From: Annona cherimola
Taxonomy: Eukaryota; Streptophyta; Magnoliopsida; Magnoliales; Annonaceae
Direction: 5' to 3'
Length of the DNA stretch: 64,000 nt
NCBI GenBank assembly: GCA_030490835.1
Contig: CM059977.1
Coordinates: 12,495,399-12,559,398 of the forward strand
The translations under genes were made by a program, and so were the position numbers. A model generated the notes under the pieces. The model worked only from the letters and a program-made list of their open reading frames with translations. It did not search any database and was not told the origin of the DNA. Shown here in pieces: positions 34,194 to 45,042 of this stretch; position 1 is the stretch's first letter, and the number at the start of each line of letters is the position of its first letter.

Positions 34194-37151
34194 ATGGGTG
34201 CTACTGGAAGTCGCCTCCAAATCATGCCTCGAGACATACAAATTCTAGACAGTGATGAACGCTTCACTCGCAATGCCAATGCATATGCATATACGGGATG
34301 GCATGGGATATCGATGTCAACAGGTGCAAAAGCCGTGGCGAAGGCGGCTGAAAAATCCAATGTTTTCGACCCTGTTGTGTTGGTGACAGCGGGAGAGAGA
34401 TGCAGCTCCTTTGGCTGGAAACTGCAGAGGAGGATTGCGGGGAAGCTGGGATTGCCCATCCACGTTGATGATGAGGAGGCGGCGGCGGATCAGGACGACG
34501 CCAGTGATCAGGAAGTTGCAAAAATGATTTACAAATCACTGGTAGGCCGCAAATTCCTGCTTATCATAGATAAGCTTCCGCAAGCTGCGCAAGTGACGAT
34601 GGATGAGTTGTCATTGATGGGGGTTCCTACTAGTACGCATACACAACGATGGAGTAGGTCTAAAATTCTTATAACCACTCCCACTCGGGGCTCGCAAGTC
34701 ATTCGCTCTATGAATATTCCAATCACATATGTACTTAAGACAAGGTTGGAGAGGAGAAGCATTGCACCAACAGGTGATGAAAGTGTTAAGGAGTTGAACT
34801 TAGGTGGAGTTGATGGATTGTTCGCACTCTTTCATGCTGAAGCTGGTGACGTTGTCAAAACTCTAGGAATTAGTACTGGTCCTGATCAGGTTTTCGACTG
34901 CTTCATCTATCTCTGTCTTTTTCAGCAAAATAATGCTCTTGTGAGTATGGATGCCAAAGAGGTTATGAAATATTTCGTTGGAGAAGGATTCTTCATTAAT
35001 GGTGCTAGTAATAGCACTAGTGGTGGCCAACTGGATGGTCTGGATGGTGCATTCAAGCATGTAGAAGGTGTGTTAGCAGAACTGGTTAGCAGGTATATGG
35101 TGGAGGAGAGGTCATCATCGGCTGTTGATGGTGACGGTAAGAAATTTTCATTCAGTCCTCCCCTGTGGAAAATACTAAATGACTATGAGGAAGGACGTCG
35201 ATACCTGAAAGAAAAGCTCCATATTCAATTGGAAGGCAATATGCAAGAGGATGCCGCAGCAGCAAAGTGGGTGTCGTTGTCCCACAACAAGATGCAATCT
35301 TTTATTCCAATAACAAGCAGGGCATCGCCATGGTCAGCACACCAACTCTCTACTCTACTCCTCAATGACAACCCTGAATTGAAACACATACCCGACACCT
35401 TCTTTCACCAAATTCCAAACCTCAAAGTCCTCGACCTCTCCCGCACCTCCATTTCCTCCTTCCCTCCTTCCCTATCATCCCTTATCCACCTTAGATTTTT
35501 AAAATTACAGGAATGTCCCAACCTACATGCCCTCCCACCTTCTTTCAAACACCTAAAACAACTCATCATACTAGATTTGCGTGGCACCCCTCTAATTCTG
35601 TCTGATAGTATTCCCTCAGAAGCCTTGGAGCAAAAGATCAATCTTCGTCACATCGATCTTTCTCATACCAACATCACCCACTCCCTCCTGCCATCACTGC
35701 TGTCTTCTTTTTGCAACCTCAACCTAGAGAGGCTACTACTGGCAGGATGCAATGCATTCGGGGGGCCGCCGCTACTGATGTCAACGCCTTTTGGTCATCA
35801 TCATCAATTAATTAGGCAAATTCCAGAATTGGACATCTCAGGCTGCTGCGGAGCTTTGAAAGATGTTGAAAATGTTTCATTCCAGGACTTGCCCAAATTG
35901 CGAGCTCTCAGCCTGTCCCATACCCCAATTGCTCGCCTCTCGATAATAAGGTGCGCAAGCTTGGAGACGGTGCGTTTGCAAGGCCTCACCAATCTCAAGT
36001 CGCTCCATCTCTCATGCATTAAAATCAAGGAATTTCCGCATGAGATCTCGAAGCTAACACGTATGGAGCAGCTTCATCTCAGCGACGTGAAGCACCTCAG
36101 AACAGTGGACTGGGAAAAAGTGCAATGGTTGCCCGAAAATTTGAAGTGGGACCAATGCAGTTGCTGCTCTGAATCTAGATCAAGCTCTAGCACTGCTTTG
36201 CTGGAAGAGCATTTGGGTGAAAGCGACAGTAGTAGCAGATCAAGAGGTGGAGGAGTGGCTTTTATATCCGTAAACCATGCTAGCATTTTCCAAGGCCTAA
36301 GCCTCTCTTCTCCACTCTGGAAACAGCGCTTCTCGAAATTCCACTTCTATATATCTCCTTGTCGTAATCATCATCTCGAACAATACCAGAAGAAAAGCAT
36401 CAACAGCAAGAGAAGGAAGCAGCCTGCAAGTATCTATTCTAAAATATTCAGTCATCATCTCCTTCTTCCTGATCATGCATTGATATTAATAGGGAGGAGG
36501 AGGAGCGATTTCAGTCGATATTTGGAGATTGAAGGAGCTGTTAATAGTCTCTTCCGTGGGCGTGGTGAGCGCAGCAGGAGCCTAATATTGGAAACGGTGG
36601 TTAGAAAAGCGGAGGTGTTATGGTTGCATGATAATGGAGGATCTGTTAACAGCCTATCGGATGTAAAGGTGGAAGAAATGATAGATCTGAAAGAATGCTG
36701 GGTGAAGAGCTGCCATAACATGGAGCATCTCTTTCCAGGGAGTTTTGAGAAAGACATAGAAGGTCCATCCCATAGGTTGTGGGTGTCTGAGTTGGGGAGC
36801 CTTAAGAGCGTGCATGATGGACGGAGAGATTTTTTGTACCTCAAACAATTGCATATCCAGTGTTGTTCCAAACTGGACAGTCTGTTTCCTCGAGATCCCT
36901 ATTTGCCAGAGCTGGAAACATTATACATCAGATTTTGTGCTCGACTAGAGTCCGTCTTCGGATTCGAAAGAGTTGTTGGGGAAACTGCACTTCCAAAACT
37001 GCGTGCTCTCCAACTATGGGAGCTTCCAAAGCTAAAGCACATCTGCAGGGGATCTCTCATCTCTCTCCTTCACCTTAGAGTCCGAGCCTGTCCATGCCTG
37101 CAATGGCTCCCTGACCTAAATCCCCAAAAGGCGAAGATCAAGATTGATTGA
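34194..37151 (+). CDS. NLR1: CC-less NB-LRR protein with degenerate nucleotide-binding site
   Basis: A single coding exon gives 985 residues from the ATG at 34194. The frame is open further upstream (to about 34020), but MGATGS matches the NLR2 start MGAAAS and is an N-myristoylation-type sequence. Only ~34 residues precede the P-loop position, so no coiled-coil or TIR domain is present. NB-ARC landmarks are recognisable but altered: P-loop GWHGISMST (35-43, Lys replaced by Met41), Walker B FLLIIDK (121-127, second Asp replaced by Lys), RNBS-B SKILITTP (156-163), RNBS-D CFIYLCLF (236-243). No GLPL motif is evident and the MHD position reads FSFSPPLW (about 315). Leucine-rich repeats run from about residue 358 to the end (for example LKVLDLSRTSISSFPPSLSS). 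Disease-resistance family; nucleotide-dependent switching looks impossible by the canonical route. A close paralogue lies at 56152-59061. Confidence 0.88.
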   Translation: MGATGSRLQIMPRDIQILDSDERFTRNANAYAYTGWHGISMSTGAKAVAKAAEKSNVFDPVVLVTAGERCSSFGWKLQRRIAGKLGLPIHVDDEEAAADQDDASDQEVAKMIYKSLVGRKFLLIIDKLPQAAQVTMDELSLMGVPTSTHTQRWSRSKILITTPTRGSQVIRSMNIPITYVLKTRLERRSIAPTGDESVKELNLGGVDGLFALFHAEAGDVVKTLGISTGPDQVFDCFIYLCLFQQNNALVSMDAKEVMKYFVGEGFFINGASNSTSGGQLDGLDGAFKHVEGVLAELVSRYMVEERSSSAVDGDGKKFSFSPPLWKILNDYEEGRRYLKEKLHIQLEGNMQEDAAAAKWVSLSHNKMQSFIPITSRASPWSAHQLSTLLLNDNPELKHIPDTFFHQIPNLKVLDLSRTSISSFPPSLSSLIHLRFLKLQECPNLHALPPSFKHLKQLIILDLRGTPLILSDSIPSEALEQKINLRHIDLSHTNITHSLLPSLLSSFCNLNLERLLLAGCNAFGGPPLLMSTPFGHHHQLIRQIPELDISGCCGALKDVENVSFQDLPKLRALSLSHTPIARLSIIRCASLETVRLQGLTNLKSLHLSCIKIKEFPHEISKLTRMEQLHLSDVKHLRTVDWEKVQWLPENLKWDQCSCCSESRSSSSTALLEEHLGESDSSSRSRGGGVAFISVNHASIFQGLSLSSPLWKQRFSKFHFYISPCRNHHLEQYQKKSINSKRRKQPASIYSKIFSHHLLLPDHALILIGRRRSDFSRYLEIEGAVNSLFRGRGERSRSLILETVVRKAEVLWLHDNGGSVNSLSDVKVEEMIDLKECWVKSCHNMEHLFPGSFEKDIEGPSHRLWVSELGSLKSVHDGRRDFLYLKQLHIQCCSKLDSLFPRDPYLPELETLYIRFCARLESVFGFERVVGETALPKLRALQLWELPKLKHICRGSLISLLHLRVRACPCLQWLPDLNPQKAKIKID

Positions 37152-37156
37152 AGGTG

Positions 37157-37385
37157 GCCACGAGGGGTATGCTGGCTCATTATTAGCTCATCATGAGTTC
37201 AACTCTTGGCTCACCCATTCAGGTGATGCAGGAGTTTTTTCTGTTTTTTCCCGTTCGTAGAGGTATTTGCAATTTTCTGCCTGTGTGTATATTATTAAAA
37301 ATTCTTCTCTATTATGCGAGGATTATAAATGTGCTTGAATATAATATGAATTGTGATAATGTATATAAATAACCATAAAAAATAC
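37157..37385 (+). mobile_element. SINE-like insertion (229 bp) immediately after the NLR1 stop codon
   Basis: It is flanked by a perfect 12-bp direct repeat TGATTGAAGGTG (37145-37156 and 37386-37397), the first copy of which contains the NLR1 stop. NLR2 has the uninterrupted site: its stop runs straight on into the sequence that follows the second repeat in NLR1 (AATAGACCAATCTCAGGTGG against GGTAGACCAATCTTAGGTGG). An internal B-box-like GAGTTCAACTC lies about 35 bases after an A-box-like TGGCTCATTATTAGC, and the 3' end is A-rich. SINE identity is likely but without a close reference. Confidence 0.75.
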
Positions 37386-37397
37386 TGATTGAAGGTG

Positions 37398-37520
37398 AAT
37401 TTGATTAATAGACCAATCTCAGGTGGCACAACGAAATTATAGCAAACAAGGAAGCACTCATGATCCATTTCCAAAGGAAAGGCGGGCCCCATAGCTAACA
37501 ACCCTTTATTGATTGTGAGG
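37398..37520 (+). other. Original 3'UTR of NLR1, displaced by the insertion
   Basis: It aligns with 59070-59230 behind NLR2 (AGACCAATCT, AAATTATAGC, GAAGCA, TGATC, ATCAACCCTT), showing that the duplicated unit extended at least ~120 bases past the stop codon. Confidence 0.6.
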
Positions 37521-38882
37521 ATTAGGGAGGTGAATTGAGGTGAGTCAGGACGAGTCAGGGTGACCCTATATTTTAAAAATTTTATTTGACCCTTATTTTT
37601 ATATTAGGTTGGGACAAAATCGATTTGACCTTTACTTTTTTTAAATAGGTATTGGGATAAATTTCGAATCACTATCAAGACAATGGATCGGGTAAAAAAA
37701 TGCAGCTCAAGAAGAACGTTTTTAAGAATTTATGAACCTATCAAGTATAAAGACAAATCTATGTTAAATTTAAATATTTTATGCTTCAGCCTATTACTAG
37801 TTAGTCGAAGTAAAACATTATTACCTAAATAAAATGTGAATATTTAATCAATTTTATGAGAACAAGTTGATGAAATATACCTCTTCATCCACATCATCCA
37901 CTTGCTTCTCCTTCACATTCTCCTCTACATTCAAATTCATATTCTCTTCTTATGTTACATCCAATATAATTCCTAAAATTAATTCAAACTACAAGTAATC
38001 AAAATCCAAACATAATGCAAGCATATCCTCAAATATAATTCACATACGCGCATCAAACACAATGCACAAAACTGTTTATTATTTGTAATTTTAGCAAAGC
38101 GCATTGTTTATTGTTGCTCCAAACACATTAACAATCAGATTGATAAATGCATTAATATATTGATAAATAGATTACATACGGGCAAACAAATCAACAAATT
38201 AACAAATCCATTAATGAATTAATTATAGTACCAATTAACATATCCCTTAATTAAACTAAAGATACCAGTCAACAGATCCATTAATTAAAGATACACAATT
38301 AACATACTGACAAATAAAATGAACAGATTATTTGTATCAATTAATGAATTAACAAATCAAACGAACAGATAGAGAATAATATCAGAATGGGTATGAGAAT
38401 CAGATGGTAAAATGAGAAAAACGGAAAAAGGGTAAGGAAAAAATGGGTACGAGAATCAGAAGAATGAATAAATGGTCCAAACGATTAAATACGGAATCAG
38501 AAAACAAAACGAAAAAATGGTTATGACAATCACACCAACTTCAAGTCCGTTTGTTAGAGATGGAAAATCGTAGCCGAAGGAGATGCAGTTATCGTTAGAG
38601 ATAAACGACGCTGGAGCTGAAAATTGTTGTTGGAAGACGAGCTGCACAAACGAGCGGGTGGCGACAACGCGTGGCTGTGAGGGAGAGAGGAAGAAGAGAA
38701 TATGAAGAGGTATGAATTTCGGGCTGGAGATGGGCGTGAGTGAGAAGGATTGGCAGGAACGGCAATTGAATGCACTTTTTTGGGAGGAAGACGGAGGTGA
38801 GTCAGGGCTGGGTAGCTGAGTGTGGCTGGAAAGACGGGATTTGGAAGGAGCACCCGCGACGCACGAGATGAGGCTTGGAAAC
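37521..38882. other. Intergenic region between NLR1 and hAT-2
   Basis: The first part has GAGTCAGG-rich sequence. 37870-38480 is A-rich with repeated TTAATGAATTAAC / ACAGATCCATTAATTA words. 38540-38880 is GC-richer and open on the minus strand, but it has the low-complexity Ser/Pro composition of a transposon leader and no domain. No supported gene. Confidence 0.4.
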
Positions 38883-39000
38883 CGGAAGGTGCAACTCGGG
38901 TGGGTTATACCAGGTTGGAGTAAACCCAAATCCTAAGCCAACTGGGTTGAAGTAAACTCAAACAATAAGAATTTAATTTTGGTTCAGACCGGGTTTGCAT

Positions 39001-40581
39001 CAATGTTGTCAGAACCGAACCGGTGATTGAACTGGTAAGTGAACTGGTCTGGTTCGAACCAGTTCAACCGGTTTGAACCGATGACGTCAGCATGACATAT
39101 TTATGACGTCATAAATATTAAATTATTTTTAAATTTTAAGTAAATATATTGATAAGTTAATCCTAATTTAACACCTTTAATATGAATCTGAGCCCTTTAT
39201 AAGGTCATTTATACCTTAATTACAAAATTCGAAACTCAGATAATAGAATTTAATGAAATCTACCTTATTTAACAACGTCTAACAGCATCTAACGGCATCT
39301 AACGGCATCTAACTAGATCTAATAAAATCTAACAGTATCTAAATAAATTAATTCTAATTTAACACTGGTAATATAATCCTCAGCTCCTTATAAGGTCATT
39401 TATACCTTAATTATAGAACATAAAACTCAAATAATATGATTTAATGAAAATATAAAATTATGAGTCAATGGGCTAGAAAATTTTAATGTTGAAAAGTGTA
39501 TTAACTTATTAATATAATTTGAGCAAATTTATAAAATTATTTAATTGAAAAAATCATACATATATAACTACAATTTAGTTTAAAATATGGGGAACAAATC
39601 AACAAAGTAGATTATTATATTTAGATAAATTAAATTAAAGAATAAACTGATAACGTGAATTAAACTAAGATGATATATGATATTATTGAAATTATTTATC
39701 AAAGAATTAATATTTAAATTCATATTTAAAATTTTAAATGCGCTGCAGGAGCACCGAAAAACCATGCACCACCGGAGTACTAGTTCCGGTACTCCATCAG
39801 CCCCAAATGTAGCCGCCGCAAGCCAGCAGCTGCGTCTGCAATCAAAGATTCAAAATATCAAATTCGAAGCCTAAATGCCCAAATCCAAATGACCGAACTC
39901 ATCGTTAATAGCTGCAATTGCCCAAATCCAATTCATCTGCAATCACGTCGAAATGAAATCGGGAGAACTCATCGGGACTTCGGGAGACGAAAGCAATTCT
40001 CGCCTCTGGTCGTCGGCCGTCGTTAAATACCTATTGATCTCCTCGGCGCTCCAAATCGGGAGAACTCGACCAGCAAGGCAGCAACATGATCGGCGGCCGT
40101 CGGGCATCAGCGAGCAACAATGGGTTTCGCGGGCGAAAACGAGAAGACAAGCAGGCATTGGGCGATTGGTCATCGGGACAGCAGTGGGTAATGGGTATTT
40201 GCTGCTACCCTGCTAATCGTCGAAAATAGAGGTCGTTGTCTGTTGGTCGCCGGAAATGGAGGTCGCTGTCTGTTGGTCGCCGGACGCCGGTCGGACGAGG
40301 GGAAGATGGCGAGTGATGACTGATGAGGACTCAGGTAGGGCAGGGTCGCCGATTTGGGGGTGAGGCCGCGAGGGAGGACGACTGACCAGGAGCCGAAGAC
40401 ACCGATTTCTTTTTTATCCGTCGAACCGGTCGAATACGGTCCAACCGTGACATCCGGTTCGACCGCTGGTTCAACGGTTTGAACGGTTTATTGCAATTGA
40501 ACCGAACCGCGCCCATTCGAACCGGGATTGGGGCCGGTTCCCGGTCAGACCGCCTGGTCCGGTCCGGTTTTAACAACACTG
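39001..40581. mobile_element. Nested hAT element (1,581 bp) with CAGTGTTGTTAAAACCGG-type ends
   Basis: Terminal inverted repeats CAATGTTGTCAGAACCG (left) and CAGTGTTGTTAAAACCGG (right, reverse complement) are followed on both sides by GGTTCGAAC/GGTCCG-rich sequence. Flanks GTTTGCAT (38993-39000) and GTTCGCAT (40582-40589) are a 7-of-8 duplication, and the joined flanks restore the hAT-1-like sequence. The interior holds TCTAACGGCA-type decamers with a spacer (39160-39450) homologous to the big array at 47.5-48.8 kb, then a GC-richer leader-like tract (39740-40400) with short open frames but no transposase domain. Confidence 0.82.
39160..39450 (+). repeat. Short decamer-plus-spacer repeat (two spacer copies) inside the nested hAT
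   Basis: Two spacer copies (CCCTTTATAAGGTCATTTAT and CTCCTTATAAGGTCATTTAT) surround a short run of TCTAAC-headed decamers (39265-39350). The order and wording match the spacer CCTTTATAAGACCATTTATA and decamer TCTAACCGTG of the six-block array at 47551-48815. Confidence 0.7.
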
Positions 40582-41620
40582 GTTCGCATTGGTTTTGGTT
40601 TGGTTTCGGGTTAGAATTCGGGTTATCAATAAACTGCTTTTTTCCTAATTTAATTGTAATCTAAAAGAAAATTATTAAAATATACATACATGTGTTTATG
40701 AAGTCAAGTGTAGCAAATAGCTAATGGAAATGACTCAAGTGTAGCAAATAGAAAATGAACATATCATACCAACTATTGTAGTTAAAACTAAACATTATCA
40801 TACAAATTGCTGAAATTGAATTCAAACTGAATATTTATCATACAAATTGCTAAAATAGAAATTGACCACTTGTCATACCAATAAACTTAAAATATGAATC
40901 AAATTTATACTACAATCTGAAATTCAAACTAACAGAAAGTATAATATGAAATAGATTTATCATGTCAACTCAAATTCAAACATAATCCACATAACAGTTA
41001 TTCAAAACAATTAAATCTAAATACACTAAGCATAATGGTTCAACATTCCAATCTAATTTAAGTGCAATTCAAATTTAAAATGACAAATAAACAAATCTCA
41101 AGTTTAAATAAGTTTACGTCCACTTTTAAATAAATTTAAATTTCAAATGAGTTCATGTCTCCAAAGTTTCCAAAAAAATTAAAAAATTATTCGAAGACTT
41201 CCAAGTAATTTCTCCCTTGATTTCCATCTGCATTTCGAATGTCAAGTTCTTACACGTGCGGCTACCCCTCATATATTTTTTAAATTTTTTTTAAATATCC
41301 ATATTAACTATATGTTATAAATCATTAAATCATAGTCATTCATTAATTTAAACAATTTAAATCAATTAATCACTTAAATAAAACCATTTGACTGATATAT
41401 ATTAAATCGATTAATCACCTATATATTAATATTACAAAAAAATGTATAATTTATAAAAACAATTATATAAATTACACCGGGTTCGGACCGGGTCGGGTTG
41501 AAACCGGGCCTATTTTTTTGAAAAAATCTAAAAAATAAAACTCATTTTTGGTTTTGGTACCGAGTCGGGTCAGGCGGGTTCGGACTGACCCGGGTACCAA
41601 GTTTCACCCCTATTGGAAAG

Positions 41621-43498
41621 ACAAGATTTGGGAAGAGGGCTGGGTGAGGCTCGGATGGACGGGATTTGGGAAGAATCCACAGATGGATCCAATGTACGAT
41701 ATGGTGCGTACGTGCGTTTTCTCAAAAAACCCTAAAGAATTTTATGCCGTCCACCTTCAATTTGATGCAAATAAAAGTTTATATTAATAATTTATTATTT
41801 TTATTAGTTAAATCATCTTAATTATTTTATATCTAATTGCACAAATGCATTTTTCGATCAAAAAAAAGCTCAAAGGCATCTTAATACATAACTTATAGGT
41901 TCACTGTGATTGAAATCATCTGATAGTGAGTCTAATACCATTAAAATTCATTAGCTTTTTTAGTCAACAGAGGATCATTTATGTATTTAAACCATTAATC
42001 ATGCAGATTTTAATTAGATATAATAGTTTAATAAATATAAAGTATTTATATTAGATATAATAGTTTAATAAATATAAAATATTATAAAGTATTAATAGCA
42101 CTTAGAATATAATTTTATTATTTTTATACATTTTTAATCTTATTTCAAATATTAGGGCCTATAAAGGTTAAATAATTTTTAGGAACTTAATATTCATAAG
42201 GTATTTGATTGAATGTATCATTTAGATATTAGATAGAAATATAATAAAGTCTATATAAATTTAACATTATTTTAAGCTAAAGAGGTTAATATTATTGAAC
42301 TATTTATAAATGAAAATTTTATCCTTATTTTAAGCTAAAGAGGTTAATCTTATTGAACTATTTATATATGAAAAATTCTTCTACGCAATCGTTAGTATTT
42401 GATACTCACATGATTTTTTAATTCTTTACATCCACTCAATCTATTGCGCTTTAAAAACTATTTATTTAGTCTCTATACAAAAAATTAAATCAATTGAAAA
42501 TTTAATCATTTACGATGATAAATGATTTAGTGCATTTAGATTTGTTGCAGATTATAAATATTATAATTTTAATATCATGCAAATATCAATGAAGTAAAAT
42601 ATTATAGATTGCTTAGATTTAAAATAAAATATTAAAAAATAAAAATAAAAAATTCAACTATGTATATTGGATTCCGCTGGAGTTATGTTACAATTCGCTA
42701 CAAAATGAAACCCATATATATTAAAATCTAATCATACTTTGTATAATATTTAACTGACTGCACTTGAATATTTTTCGTATATAGGGTGACAACCCACTCA
42801 TTTAAAAAAAAATTTGATTCATTGACATGGCCATTAAACTTACCTCTTGCTGAATTTGAACATTTTTTGGATTTTTGCTTACATTTAAGTGTGTTTATTA
42901 AACAAAAAATTTCATACACTTCTCCATGCAACTATCTTACTTTTAATTATTTATATACATTTTTCATAGAACTACCCAGTTTTTTAATTATTTATGCACA
43001 TTCATTATTTGTTACTAGATATTATTTCTATTTTATCATAACATTCTCCCGCATTTTATAAACTTTTTTCCATTACAAGTTTTTCACTCTTTTCCATTGA
43101 TTTGGTTCGGAAGACCGTGTAGGATAATTTTAGCATTTAGAAGATTTTAACCCTAAAAAAAGTAGCTAATGAATGGGGTACATTTGAAATTGATAGCATT
43201 TATGTGGCTATATAAGAGAATGATGATCATGTTCATAGGATTCAAGTGGAGAAATGTGAGCTTTAACAAAGATCAATGGTCCATAGTTCAAAGATTAAAA
43301 AAGTGTACTTTAACAAATCTAAATGATCTCATCCAACAGAAAAATCCCAAGAAATGTGTAGTCATTTCCAAGTGAGATAAAGCTTGATCTCTACATTGTT
43401 CAAATTCTTAAGATATTGATATCAATCATCCTGGTTTCATTTGCACCGCCATTTCAATTGAACCTAAACTAATTCCATGTCCAAGATAAGTTTAAACT
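41621..43498. other. AT-rich intergenic DNA with small direct duplications
   Basis: Contains two local tandem duplications: about 42010-42085 (ATATAATAGTTTAATAAATA) and 42265-42380 (TTTAAGCTAAAGAGGTTAAT, ~58-bp period). Nothing else supported. Confidence 0.45.
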
Positions 43499-43690
43499 GA
43501 AAATAGCATTGAGGCGAAGGCGACCAAAGGGAGCCAAGCCGAGCAACAACATGTGTGGAAAGGTTGTTAAGGCTCATAAAGTCGATTAGGCCAAGGGATA
43601 GGTTGGACCTTTGAGAAGGCAGCAAGGACAAATATGGGGCTTAAACAGTTAGGAAGAGCGGTTGTTACAGCTGTAGGGGCACACTTCTGC
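43499..43690 (+). mobile_element. 5' LTR fragment of a Ty3/Gypsy element
   Basis: It matches the first ~190 bases of the 3' LTR at 45945 (GACCAAAGGGAG, GAGCAACAACA, GTCGATTAGGCCAAGGGA, AGTTAGGAAGAG). It is joined directly to integrase sequence, so the LTR remainder, primer site, gag and most of pol have been deleted. Confidence 0.75.
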
Positions 43691-43920
43691 CTCTGTTCCA
43701 CTCTTTCTTAGCTCTAATAGTTGCTCTGGTCTTCATGAATGATGTGGTTAAACATCACGGCCTTCCGGCCTCCATAGTCTTTGATAGAGACCCAACATTT
43801 CTAAGCAAATTCTAGAAAGAATTATGGAAGGCTTAGGGTACTCAATTGCACTTCTCATCAACATACCATCTACAATTAGATAGACAAATAGAAGCCACCA
43901 ATAAGACCCTCAAAACATAC

Positions 43921-44500
43921 TTTTTTTTTATAAAAAGAATTACTCTAACCCGACCCCCTTTCCACCTGAAATGGGTTCGGAGAAGAGTAATCCACGCAAT
44001 TCATTGCCAAAAAATTATCTGTACAAATTTTCCCTATAATTTCTTGTGGGAGGTGTCCCCACCAAGTAAGATGATCCTGTTCAGAAATGGAAACCAAATC
44101 AGCAAAGGAATGGGCCACCCCATTTCCTTGCCTAAGTACATGGTGTAATGAGAAGTGAGCATTAGAAGCGAGTATGAATCTAATTTCGGAGACAACATGT
44201 CCCACCGGTGAAGAGATCGGGCAGTCGCTTGATAGGAAAGAGCAAAGCAGAAGAGAATCGGATTCTATCTGAATGTTGCCCAAATTAAGTTGGATCGCCC
44301 ACTTGGTACCCATAAGAAAAGCATATGCTTCCATCAGCAGCGGCTCCATCACACCCTTCCATCTCCACCCTTTGGCCGCTACAAAGAGACCCCGGGAGTC
44401 CCTTATAACTGCCGCCAGCCCCATGACCTTCCTTTCCATACTTGAGTTGCTTTTGTGTGTAGAAACCCAAACGATGGCTCCAGATGCTTCCGTGGGCGGA
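43921..44500 (-). mobile_element. 5'-truncated LINE fragment with RNase H domain, minus strand
   Basis: The minus strand has a long open frame (about 44500 to 43945) for the C-terminal RNase H region of plant LINEs: GLAAVIRDSRG, KGWRWKG, LMEAYAFLMGTKWA, IQIESDS and HHVLRQGNGVAHSFADL. A T-run at 43921-43930 (poly(A) on the element strand) marks its 3' end, abutting Gypsy integrase sequence. Only the 3' ~0.58 kb is present, typical of incomplete reverse transcription. No clear target duplication. Confidence 0.82.
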
Positions 44501-45042
44501 ATTTTGGTACAACCTGTCGTATCACACAACAGTGAGCCTGATTCCTTTCAAAGCCCTCTATGGTTATGACCCCCGGTCATCCAAGTCTACGAAGCATGAT
44601 CATCGCATTTGGCAGATGTGGATGAGGTCCTCACACGAAGAGATCACACCCTCAGCACTCTTCGAGAGAACTTGCTACAAGCGCAAGACCTAATGCTAGC
44701 CCAGGCGAACAAACACCGCACTGATGTGGAGTATGCTGCAGGTGATTAGGTCTACCTAAAGTTGCAACCTTTCAAGCAGTCTTCTGCCCAAAAATAGTAG
44801 TGTCACAAGCTCTCTCCCAGAAATTATGGTCCATTTCAAGCGCTGGAGCGGATCGGCCAAGTTGCCTACAAGCTTGCCTTACTAGCCGAATGTCGATTAC
44901 ATCCGATCTTCCATGTATCCCTACTTAAAAGATCCATTGGGTCATCACTAGCTACCCTAGAACTCCCACCAATCGATGCGGAGGGGGAGTTTTACATGCA
45001 ACCGGTCAGCATTGTGGACACACAGCAACATGCCACACTAGG

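Larger units (their letters stand above)
38883..41612 (-). mobile_element. hAT element hAT-2, inverted copy of hAT-1, carrying a second hAT
   Basis: Left end CGGAAGGTGCAACTCGGGT and right end (reverse complement) TAGGGGTGAAACTTGGTACC match the termini of hAT-1 in opposite orientation. The flanks TTGGAAAC (38875-38882) and TTGGAAAG (41613-41620) are a 7-of-8 target duplication. The interior from 40590 to 41460 is the reverse complement of 11730-12590 in hAT-1. The element at 39001-40581 splits its subterminal part. No transposase. Confidence 0.85.

Noticed and set aside
34187..36871. Antisense open frames opposite NLR1 and NLR2
   Set aside because: Shadows of the coding strand in a leucine-rich sequence; no independent homology.
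38456..38929. 157-codon open frame on the minus strand
   Set aside because: Ser/Pro-rich low-complexity translation, crosses the left end of hAT-2, and has no domain.
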